Shown here in pieces: positions 1 to 5,326 of a stretch of 7,199 nucleotides of DNA. The notes under the pieces are model-generated. The model saw only the letters and a list, made by a program, of their open reading frames with translations, was not told where the DNA came from and did not search any database. This DNA comes from Flavobacteriales bacterium UBA3442 (GTDB lineage: Bacteria; Bacteroidota; Bacteroidia; Flavobacteriales; Schleiferiaceae), in assembly GCA_002378565.1 (NCBI GenBank), contig DFSH01000083.1, positions 24,795 to 31,993 of the forward strand. The letters are read 5' to 3'. Position numbers and translations under genes: made by a program. How positions within the stretch are numbered: the first letter of the stretch is position 1; each line of letters starts with the position of its first letter.

Positions 1-36
1 GTTGCTGAAGAGGCAACGGAAGAGGCAGCTGAGTAA
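1..36 (+). CDS. C-terminal end of an unidentified protein with an acidic Glu/Ala-rich tail (5' part outside window)
   Basis: The first 33 bases read in frame as VAEEATEEAAE and stop at TAA (34-36). A strong hairpin terminator follows directly, so this is a real gene end. Only eleven residues are visible, all from a low-complexity acidic tail, so the product cannot be identified from the sequence. In Bacteroidota such tails are common on ribosomal proteins, for example S16, L17, S2, and L25 later in this window, so a ribosomal protein is a reasonable guess and S16 (rpsP) a weak one. This is inference from composition only. Confidence 0.6.
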   Translation, partial: VAEEATEEAAE

Positions 37-54
37 TTCGCTGCTTTCAACAAC

Positions 55-81
55 AAAAGCCGCCCAATGGGCGGCTTTTTT
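55..81. terminator. Rho-independent terminator, probably bidirectional
   Basis: Positions 55-65 and 69-79 form a perfect 11-bp inverted repeat (AAAAGCCGCCC / GGGCGGCTTTT) around a 3-nt AAT loop. Six T residues (76-81) lie on the plus strand. Read on the minus strand, the same GC-rich stem ends in TTTTGTTG. It lies between the plus-strand gene ending at 36 and the minus-strand deaminase ending at 123, so one hairpin can end both converging transcripts. The plus-direction terminator is clear; minus-direction activity is inferred from symmetry. Confidence 0.9.
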
Positions 82-122
82 ATGTTAAAACGTTAGCTGT
101 CGCAATGACTTGCTCAATGGAC

Positions 123-548
123 TTAATCAGCCAATGGCGGAAGGTACTCCGTGCCAACTCCTGCCTTCATGAGAAAATCCACGCCAGACAAATCCTTGTA
201 TTCACTTTGGTACACAACCCGCGTGATGCCAGCTTGATGGATCAGCTTGGCGCATTGTCGGCAAGGGGACATGGTCAAATACAAGGTTGATCCATCTGCT
301 GACTGAGTGCTTCTGGCAACTTTCAAAATGGCATTGGCCTCCGCGTGAAGAACATACCACTTGGTGGAACCGTCATCGTCCTCACAGGCATTATCAAAGC
401 CTGAAGGCGTGCCGTTGTATCCGTCAGAAATGATGGTTTGATTTTTGACGATCAGCGCGCCAACTTGGCGTCGATCGCAGGTGGAAAGACGGGCCCATTC
501 GGCTGCCATTCGCAGGTATGCCCTGTCGTATTTTTCCTGCTTTTTCAT
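123..548 (-). CDS. dCMP deaminase (ComEB-type deoxycytidylate deaminase)
   Basis: This 141-residue zinc enzyme of the cytidine/deoxycytidylate deaminase family converts dCMP to dUMP in the cytoplasm, feeding thymidylate synthase. Visible motifs, counted from the ATG at 548, are the substrate-side segment SDGYNGTPSG (41-50), HAEANAI (68-74) with zinc ligand H68 and proton-shuttling E70, and SPCRQC (94-99) with zinc ligands C96 and C99. Conserved KWYVLHAE and HQAGITRVVY stretches match Bacteroidota homologues. The open frame extends upstream to 602, but those residues are antisense-like tRNA sequence. The real start is 548 (MKKQEKYD, matching how homologues usually begin) or 560 (MILRMKK). The gene lies directly behind tRNA-Leu on the same strand, and both probably share the promoter at 657-664. 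Family and function are firm; the exact start is not. Confidence 0.93.
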   Translation of the reverse strand: MKKQEKYDRAYLRMAAEWARLSTCDRRQVGALIVKNQTIISDGYNGTPSGFDNACEDDDGSTKWYVLHAEANAILKVARSTQSADGSTLYLTMSPCRQCAKLIHQAGITRVVYQSEYKDLSGVDFLMKAGVGTEYLPPLAD

Positions 549-562
549 CCTTAAAATCATTG

Positions 563-643
563 TGCCCAGAGCGGGAATCGAACCCGCACTCCAAAGGAAC
601 ACGAGTTTGAGTCGTGCGCGTCTACCAATTCCGCCATCTGGGC
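563..643 (-). tRNA. tRNA-Leu, anticodon CAA
   Basis: On the minus strand, acceptor arm GCCCAGA (643-637) pairs perfectly with TCTGGGC (570-564), and the discriminator is A at 563. The D-arm region reads TGGCGGAATTGGTAGACGC. The anticodon stem CACGA/TCGTG encloses loop CTCAAAC, giving anticodon CAA, which reads UUG. A long class-II variable arm and a T arm GCGGG-TTCGATT-CCCGC follow. The long variable arm and A discriminator fit leucine. CCA is not encoded: CAATG follows the discriminator, so the tail must be added by tRNA nucleotidyltransferase after 3' cleavage. The gene is 14 nt downstream of a TAnnTTTG element and upstream of the dCMP deaminase. Confidence 0.96.
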
Positions 644-656
644 CTTAGAAGTGGCG

Positions 657-664
657 CAAACATA
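657..664 (-). promoter_or_regulatory. Bacteroidota-type -7 promoter element for tRNA-Leu and dCMP deaminase
   Basis: Read on the minus strand this is TATGTTTG, a full match to the Bacteroidota -7 consensus TAnnTTTG, followed by CGCC. It lies about 13 nt before the tRNA 5' end, so transcription would start a few bases upstream of the mature tRNA. I find no clear -33 TTG at the expected distance. The region where that box should fall overlaps the opposing prs promoter. Confidence 0.6.
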
Positions 665-677
665 GGGAGAATTTCCT

Positions 678-685
678 TACCTTTG
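678..685 (+). promoter_or_regulatory. Bacteroidota-type -7 promoter element for the prs operon
   Basis: TACCTTTG matches the TAnnTTTG consensus exactly and continues as CACCCC. It sits 22 nt before the prs ATG, predicting a short leader of roughly 12-18 nt. No good -33 TTG is visible; the place where it should be overlaps the minus-strand -7 element at 657-664. The short leader contains the inverted repeat CGATT-TT-AATCG (691-702) and no Shine-Dalgarno sequence. Confidence 0.65.
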
Positions 686-707
686 CACCCCGATTTTAAT
701 CGCTGAT

Positions 708-1640
708 ATGATTCCTGTTTCAAAAATATTCACTGGCCGACAAACGGTTGAGCTCGCTGGCTTGATCGCTAAGTCCTATGGTAGCCCTATAGGGCAGGTG
801 AACATTCAGCAGTTTTCCGATGGGGAATTCCAGCCGTCCTTTGATGAATCCGTTCGCGGAAGCCGGGTCTTTTTAGTGCAATCCACCACGCCCCCCGCAG
901 ACAATTTCATGGAGTTGTTGATGATGATTGACGCTGCTAAACGCGCAAGTGCCAGACATATCACCGCCGTGTTGCCCTACTTTGGGATGGCACGCCAGGA
1001 TCGCAAGGACAAGCCACGGGTTCCCATCACGGCAAAGCTCTATGCAAAAATGCTTGAGGCTGCCGGTGCCACCCGCGTGATGACCATGGACTTGCATGCA
1101 GACCAAATCCAAGGATTTTTTGAAATCCCTGTAGACCACCTTTTCAGCAGTTCCATTTTCTTGCCCGACATCAAGGCTTTGAACTTGGACAACCTCACCA
1201 TTGCCTCACCGGACATGGGAGGCTCCAAGCGAGCCACAGCCTATGGTAACCAACTGGGCGCCGATGTGGTAATCTGTTACAAGCAACGCAAAAAAGCCAA
1301 CGTCATTGGCAAGATGACCGTCATTGGCAATGTGAAAGATCAAAACGTCATCCTGTTGGACGACATGGTAGATACAGCAGGCACCCTGACCAAGGCTGCT
1401 GATATGCTTATGGATCAAGGCGCGAAGTCGGTGAGAGCCTACTGCACGCATGGTGTGTTGTCAGGTCCTGCCTACGACCGCCTCAGCAACTCTGCCATCA
1501 CTGAACTTGTCATCACTGACACTATTCCCTTGAAGGAGCCGCATGATAAAATCCGCGTTCTCAGCGTGGCCGATCTCTTTGCTTCCGTGATGAAGTCAGT
1601 TAACAGCAATCAGTCCATCAGTGGACATTTCCTTTTTTAA
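708..1640 (+). CDS. prs: Ribose-phosphate pyrophosphokinase (PRPP synthetase)
   Basis: This enzyme transfers pyrophosphate from ATP to ribose 5-phosphate, making PRPP for purine, pyrimidine, histidine, tryptophan and NAD synthesis in the cytoplasm. At 310 residues it has the usual class I length. Visible signatures include FSDGE (36-40), the ATP-site segment RQDRKDKPR (96-104), the metal-binding DLHADQIQGFF (128-138, with H130), and a flexible catalytic-loop region around K191-R193 (CYKQRKKANVIGKM). The PRPP/ribose-phosphate loop is around 214-228, with core DDMVDTAGT (217-225). The ATG at 708 is chosen because MIPVSKIFTG matches the normal N-terminus and a -7 element lies 22 nt upstream. It is first in a prs-rplY-pth operon, 17 nt before the L25 gene. 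No key residue appears missing. Confidence 0.98.
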   Translation: MIPVSKIFTGRQTVELAGLIAKSYGSPIGQVNIQQFSDGEFQPSFDESVRGSRVFLVQSTTPPADNFMELLMMIDAAKRASARHITAVLPYFGMARQDRKDKPRVPITAKLYAKMLEAAGATRVMTMDLHADQIQGFFEIPVDHLFSSSIFLPDIKALNLDNLTIASPDMGGSKRATAYGNQLGADVVICYKQRKKANVIGKMTVIGNVKDQNVILLDDMVDTAGTLTKAADMLMDQGAKSVRAYCTHGVLSGPAYDRLSNSAITELVITDTIPLKEPHDKIRVLSVADLFASVMKSVNSNQSISGHFLF

Positions 1641-1657
1641 TTTAGAATCCAATCCAC

Positions 1658-2302
1658 ATGCAATCTGTCAACATTGAAGGTACCCTTCGTACCGACCTCG
1701 GCAAGAAATACGCTAAAGCTGCTCGCGCAGAAGGACATGTTCCTTGCGTGATGTATGGCGGCGACGCCCCCATCCACTTCAGCGCACCAACGATGAGCTT
1801 CCGTGACCTGCTTTACACCAAGGAAGCGCGCAAGGCAGCCATCACCATCGACGGCACAGTCTATGAAGCCATCCTTCAGGACTCACAGTGGCATGTTGTC
1901 ACTGACCAAGTTCAGCACCTTGATTTCATTCAAGTACTTGAAGGCAAGCCCGTAACCTTGGAAGTACCAATCGCCTTGATTGGCATGGCAAAAGGTGTTC
2001 GGAATGGCGGCAGCATGAAAATCATTTTACGCACCGTGCGTGTTCGTGGTTTGATCAATGACATTCCTTCATTGGTTGAGCACAACATTGAAGCGCTTAG
2101 AATTGGCGATTCCCTTCGCATGATTGAAGTAAAGAAAGGCAAGCCTTACGAAATCCTGAACATAGATTCTGCCGTTATCGTCACCGTCAAAACGTCTCGT
2201 GTAGCCGTTGAGGAAGAGGAGGAAGAAAGTGAAGGCGAAGAAGGTGCTGAAGACGGCGCTGAAAACGCTGAAAACGCTGAAGTCGCAGCTGCAGCTGAAT
2301 GA
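1658..2302 (+). CDS. rplY: 50S ribosomal protein L25, general stress protein CTC type, with acidic tail
   Basis: L25/CTC/TL5 binds 5S rRNA in the large-subunit central protuberance. The 214-residue protein is the long two-domain form. The N-terminal L25 domain (about 4-93) has LGKKYAKAARAEGHVPCVMYGG (14-35) and the late motif HVVTDQVQHLDF. The C-terminal beta domain (about 96-180) starts at KPVTLEVPIALIG. Residues 182-214 form an unstructured-looking acidic tail with a run of six Glu and Glu/Ala/Asn repeats, absent from the short E. coli protein. The start follows prs by 17 nt without a Shine-Dalgarno sequence. Its TGA overlaps the pth ATG (ATGA), suggesting translational coupling. The position between prs and pth is the classic prs-ctc-pth order and supports the assignment. 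Confidence 0.95.
   Translation: MQSVNIEGTLRTDLGKKYAKAARAEGHVPCVMYGGDAPIHFSAPTMSFRDLLYTKEARKAAITIDGTVYEAILQDSQWHVVTDQVQHLDFIQVLEGKPVTLEVPIALIGMAKGVRNGGSMKIILRTVRVRGLINDIPSLVEHNIEALRIGDSLRMIEVKKGKPYEILNIDSAVIVTVKTSRVAVEEEEEESEGEEGAEDGAENAENAEVAAAAE
2258..2281 (+). repeat. Short tandem repeat in the L25 acidic tail (9-bp unit, about 2.7 copies)
   Basis: GCTGAAAAC occurs twice in a row (2258-2275) and is followed by a partial third copy GCTGAA (2276-2281). It encodes Ala-Glu-Asn units. The unit is a multiple of three, so gain or loss of copies would change tail length without breaking the frame or the ATGA junction with pth. It is short and may simply reflect low-complexity coding sequence. Confidence 0.55.
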
Positions 2303-2862
2303 AGAAATACCTGATTGTTGGTTTAGGGAATCCTGGCGTAGACTACGTCAACACCCGACACAACATCGGATTCCAACTAGTGGATGCCTGGTCTCAGGCA
2401 TCCACTTTTTCGTTCAAGCCAGATCGTTATGCAGATCGGGCAGAAATCAAAATCAAGGGGAGAACCCTGGTTTTTATCAAGCCACAAACCTTCATGAACC
2501 TCTCTGGCAAAGCCGTTCGCTACTGGCTCAATGAGGAGAAAGTTCCCTTGAGCAACTTGTTGGTTTTGGTGGATGAAATCGCTTTGCCTCTGGGGCACGT
2601 CCGTCTGAAATTGCGTGGCAGCGATGGCGGCCATAATGGCTTGAAGGATATCCAAGAAGTGCTGGGTCGTCAAGACTATGCAAGACTGCGGTTTGGCATA
2701 GGGCAAGATTTTGCTAAAGGGCAGCAAATCCAGCATGTGCTCGGCGCATGGCACCCCGATGAAAGCAAGGCCATTGAGCAAGGTATTGAACGCGCTATTG
2801 AGCAAATCAAGACCTTCGTTCTAGCCGGCCCACAGCTGGCCATGACGCAGTTCAACCAATAG
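2299..2862 (+). CDS. pth: Peptidyl-tRNA hydrolase (Pth family)
   Basis: Pth cleaves the ester bond of peptidyl-tRNAs that drop off ribosomes, recycling tRNA; it is normally essential in bacteria. The 187-residue product has the family's usual size. Motifs in order are VGLGNPG (7-13, N11), TRHNIG (19-24, catalytic H21), KPQTFMNLSG (61-70, N67), VDEIALPLG (91-99, D92) and RGSDGGHNGLKDI (106-118, N113). These correspond to E. coli N10, H20, N68, D93 and N114. The ATG at 2299 overlaps the L25 stop by four bases, so translation is probably coupled; no separate ribosome-binding site is apparent. It ends the operon, and no convincing terminator hairpin follows before the next promoter at 2908. Confidence 0.97.
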   Translation: MKKYLIVGLGNPGVDYVNTRHNIGFQLVDAWSQASTFSFKPDRYADRAEIKIKGRTLVFIKPQTFMNLSGKAVRYWLNEEKVPLSNLLVLVDEIALPLGHVRLKLRGSDGGHNGLKDIQEVLGRQDYARLRFGIGQDFAKGQQIQHVLGAWHPDESKAIEQGIERAIEQIKTFVLAGPQLAMTQFNQ

Positions 2863-2907
2863 GGTTATTTTTATCGTATTCGGGCATTCTCTCCTAGGGA
2901 CGCCCAG

Positions 2908-2915
2908 TAACTTTG
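2908..2915 (+). promoter_or_regulatory. Bacteroidota-type -7 promoter element abutting the TonB receptor start codon
   Basis: TAACTTTG matches TAnnTTTG exactly and is followed by CGCC and then the ATG at 2920, leaving only four bases between element and start codon. Since transcription starts a few bases after this element in Bacteroidota, the mRNA would have little or no 5' leader. No clear -33 TTG is seen around 2882-2890. The same TTTGCGCC extension appears in the tRNA promoter. Confidence 0.6.
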
Positions 2916-2919
2916 CGCC

Positions 2920-5307
2920 ATGAAAACATGGTTTCGGGCATTTTCGACTTTTACACTCACTTTCCTATTCGCGTTCAACACCCTGGCACAAAGCCATGGC
3001 ATCCTGAATGGCCATGTCCTTAATGCCTTGAACAAGCAGGGGCTTGCTGACTGGACCGTGGAAGTGCAATCTGCCAACTTTTCTGAGAAATTCCGGACTG
3101 ATTCTCAAGGTTATTTTATCTTTCGCGAGGTGCCTATTGGCCTGTGTAATGTGCGGGCTGTCAGCCCAGTGGGACAGATGCAAACCATCCATGAGGTGCG
3201 CATTTCTAACATCAAACCAAGCACCCTTTCCATCGAAGTGCATCGAAGCACTGACCTGGATGAGGTGGCCGTTGTAGCTACAGCCTTTCACGCCACGACA
3301 GAAACGCCCCTTGGCATCAAAAACATCAACTGGTCAGAGATGCAGCGCATGCCTGGATCCGTCATGGATTTAAGCAAGGTCATTCAGTCCTTTCCCGGGG
3401 TGCTCCCCAAGGCCAGCTTTGGTTACAACATCTCCCTTCGCGGTGGCAACTCCTCAGAAAATGCCTACTTACTCGATGGCATTGTCTTGCCTACGGTCAA
3501 CCATTTCTCCATCCAAGGAGCAAGTGGTGGTGCGGTCAGCCTAGTCAACCTCGATCACATCCAAGGCATGGAACTCATCGCTGGTGCGTTCCCCATCCAT
3601 GTGGGAGATGTCCTTTCTGGCGTATTGAACCTTGAGGGGCGCAATGCCAGGTCTGACCGGTGGGGCAGCAAATGGACCCTGGGAGCTACAGACTATGGCG
3701 TCACCTTTGAGGGGCCCGTTGGTGACAATACCTTGGTGACAGCTTCCGTTAGAAATTCCTTTTCTCAGCATTATTTCAAGCTGTTCAATATCCCTGTCCT
3801 GCCTACTTACCAGGATGCACAGCTCAGGGTCCATCACCGGATCAATGCAAACAGTGACCTAACCATCATTGGGCTTGGCGGATGGGGCAGCTACAAACTC
3901 TACCTCGAAGGCAGGGGCAGCGACGCCTTGCTTTACAATGTGGGCTACATTCCAGAAGGGGAGCAAACCACTGAAGTGATTGGCGCCCGGTACCGGAAGT
4001 TCACAGACAATGGCCAGTGGGAACTCGTCATCAGCCAAGATGCTGTGAGCAACCAAGCTAAAAAATTCATTGGCAACAGTGACCTTGAACAAGACAAGCA
4101 GATGGATTACTTGGGTGAGGAGCGGAACCGCCGAATGAACATCAAACATCAAGTTGAGTGGGGAAGCCTGACATGGTCCTATGGCGCGGGATGGGTGAAT
4201 CGTCAGCAGGATTTTGACATTTGGCAATTGCGGCACAATGGCCAAGCTGTCGACACAGCCATCATTCAATCAAGCCTGAGCATCAACAGTTTGAGTGCGT
4301 TCACCCAGGTGAGTCAGCATTTCATGGACAATAAACTGATGGTGAGTGCCGGCATACGCACAGAGATGTCAGACCTGAATGCTTCGCTGACCAACCCCCT
4401 CAAGCAGCTTTCACCCCGCATGGCCATGAGCTACCACTTGAGCCAAGACTGGTCCCTGAATGCCAACTTGGGTCAATACCGTCAGTTGCCCCCCGCCATT
4501 CTCTTGGCGGCCAACCACGCCAACAACCAGGATGAATCCGTTGCCAGTACACAAGTCAGGCAAGGCGCTATTGGCTTGGAGTTCCAAAATGGCCAGACCT
4601 ACCGGGTCTCTATCGAGACCTACTACAAGGCCTATGATCACGCACCCTTTCTCACAGAAAGTCGCATCCCCTTCGCCAATGCCATCGGTGCTTATGTGGC
4701 GGTAGGCGACCAAATGTCCTCACCAGATGCGGAAGGCCGGGCCTACGGCATGGAGCTTTTTCTGCAACAAAAACTCAAAGGATCCTATTGGTGGATGGCC
4801 TCTTACAACCTAGGGCATAGCGATGCCCGAAAGGCTGGAGAGCAGTGGGCGCCTAGCGTCTGGGACAGCAGACACCACATGAGTTTAACATGGGGCAAAG
4901 TCTGGGGCAAGGGTTGGCAGTTTGGTGCCAAATGGCGCTACTCATCTGGCACGGCTTACACGGCCTTTGATTCTGCCACGTCCTCATTGAAGGACAACTG
5001 GGACTTGCTTCAACGCGGCATCTTTGATTATGCCAATGTCAGTGGCAGCCGATTGGGTGGCTTTTCCATGTTGGATATCCGTTGGGACAAGACCTATGCG
5101 CGAAAGCACCACAGCTACACCTGGTTCATTGACTTGCAAAATGTCATGTCCAGCAACGTCCCCTTGATGCCCTACCTCACGGTTGTTCGTGACGCCAATG
5201 GCGACCCCATGTCCCATGAAAATGACCCCAGCCGCTACGCCCTAAAGCGGGTGCAGTCTGACACCGGTCGCCTGCTTCCCACCATCGGGATGATCTGGGA
5301 GTTCTGA
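2920..5307 (+). CDS. TonB-dependent outer-membrane receptor with carboxypeptidase-regulatory-like N-terminal domain
   Basis: This is a 795-residue gated outer-membrane transporter powered by TonB-ExbBD; the substrate cannot be read from sequence. A signal peptide spans 1-23, with cleavage likely at TLA-Q. Next is a beta-sandwich carboxypeptidase-regulatory-like domain (about 27-108, with DSQGYFIFREVPIG). A linker DLDEVAVVA (112-120) precedes the plug (about 125-240), which contains VIQSFPGV, LRGGNSSENAYLLDG (173-187) and NHFSIQGASGG. A long 22-strand-type barrel follows and ends in GMIWEF; a C-terminal Phe is typical of outer-membrane barrels. The plug resembles a Bacteroidota receptor family with an RGG..EN.YLDG...P..NHF.TQGASGG signature rather than a SusC protein, and no SusD gene accompanies it. 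A membrane-protein gene starts 19 nt downstream, probably cotranscribed. The start is supported by the signal peptide and the promoter at 2908-2915. Confidence 0.93.
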   Translation: MKTWFRAFSTFTLTFLFAFNTLAQSHGILNGHVLNALNKQGLADWTVEVQSANFSEKFRTDSQGYFIFREVPIGLCNVRAVSPVGQMQTIHEVRISNIKPSTLSIEVHRSTDLDEVAVVATAFHATTETPLGIKNINWSEMQRMPGSVMDLSKVIQSFPGVLPKASFGYNISLRGGNSSENAYLLDGIVLPTVNHFSIQGASGGAVSLVNLDHIQGMELIAGAFPIHVGDVLSGVLNLEGRNARSDRWGSKWTLGATDYGVTFEGPVGDNTLVTASVRNSFSQHYFKLFNIPVLPTYQDAQLRVHHRINANSDLTIIGLGGWGSYKLYLEGRGSDALLYNVGYIPEGEQTTEVIGARYRKFTDNGQWELVISQDAVSNQAKKFIGNSDLEQDKQMDYLGEERNRRMNIKHQVEWGSLTWSYGAGWVNRQQDFDIWQLRHNGQAVDTAIIQSSLSINSLSAFTQVSQHFMDNKLMVSAGIRTEMSDLNASLTNPLKQLSPRMAMSYHLSQDWSLNANLGQYRQLPPAILLAANHANNQDESVASTQVRQGAIGLEFQNGQTYRVSIETYYKAYDHAPFLTESRIPFANAIGAYVAVGDQMSSPDAEGRAYGMELFLQQKLKGSYWWMASYNLGHSDARKAGEQWAPSVWDSRHHMSLTWGKVWGKGWQFGAKWRYSSGTAYTAFDSATSSLKDNWDLLQRGIFDYANVSGSRLGGFSMLDIRWDKTYARKHHSYTWFIDLQNVMSSNVPLMPYLTVVRDANGDPMSHENDPSRYALKRVQSDTGRLLPTIGMIWEF

Positions 5308-5314
5308 TCCTGAT

Positions 5315-5322
5315 TAACTTTA
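5315..5322 (+). promoter_or_regulatory. Possible weak internal -7 element before the membrane glycosyltransferase-like gene
   Basis: TAACTTTA differs from TAnnTTTG only at the last base. It sits exactly four bases before the ATG at 5327, the same spacing as the TAACTTTG element before the receptor at 2920. It could give an extra leaderless transcript within the two-gene unit. The single mismatch, missing -33 box and short intergenic gap make it tentative. Confidence 0.3.
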
Positions 5323-5326
5323 CTGC

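Noticed and set aside
549..554. TAAGG just before the ATG at 548 as a Shine-Dalgarno sequence
   Set aside because: It touches the start codon with no spacer, so it cannot act as a normal ribosome-binding site; Bacteroidota generally do not depend on one.
549..602. Upstream extension of the deaminase frame to an ATG at 602
   Set aside because: Residues before position 560 are encoded by the tRNA-Leu gene, and homologues begin near MKKQEKYD, so the extension is not used.
445..648. Plus-strand 67-residue frame containing PRAGIEPAL
   Set aside because: It is read across the tRNA-Leu complement and the deaminase gene. The RAGIEPA-type peptide is a well-known artefact of translating the reverse complement of a tRNA 3' half.
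2377..2805. 142-residue minus-strand open frame inside pth
   Set aside because: It is fully antisense to pth, whose catalytic residues are all intact; no promoter-like element or motif supports it.
2882..2905. GGGC...GCCC pair as a possible terminator after pth
   Set aside because: Only four base pairs around a 16-nt loop with no following T run; it overlaps the promoter region of the receptor gene.
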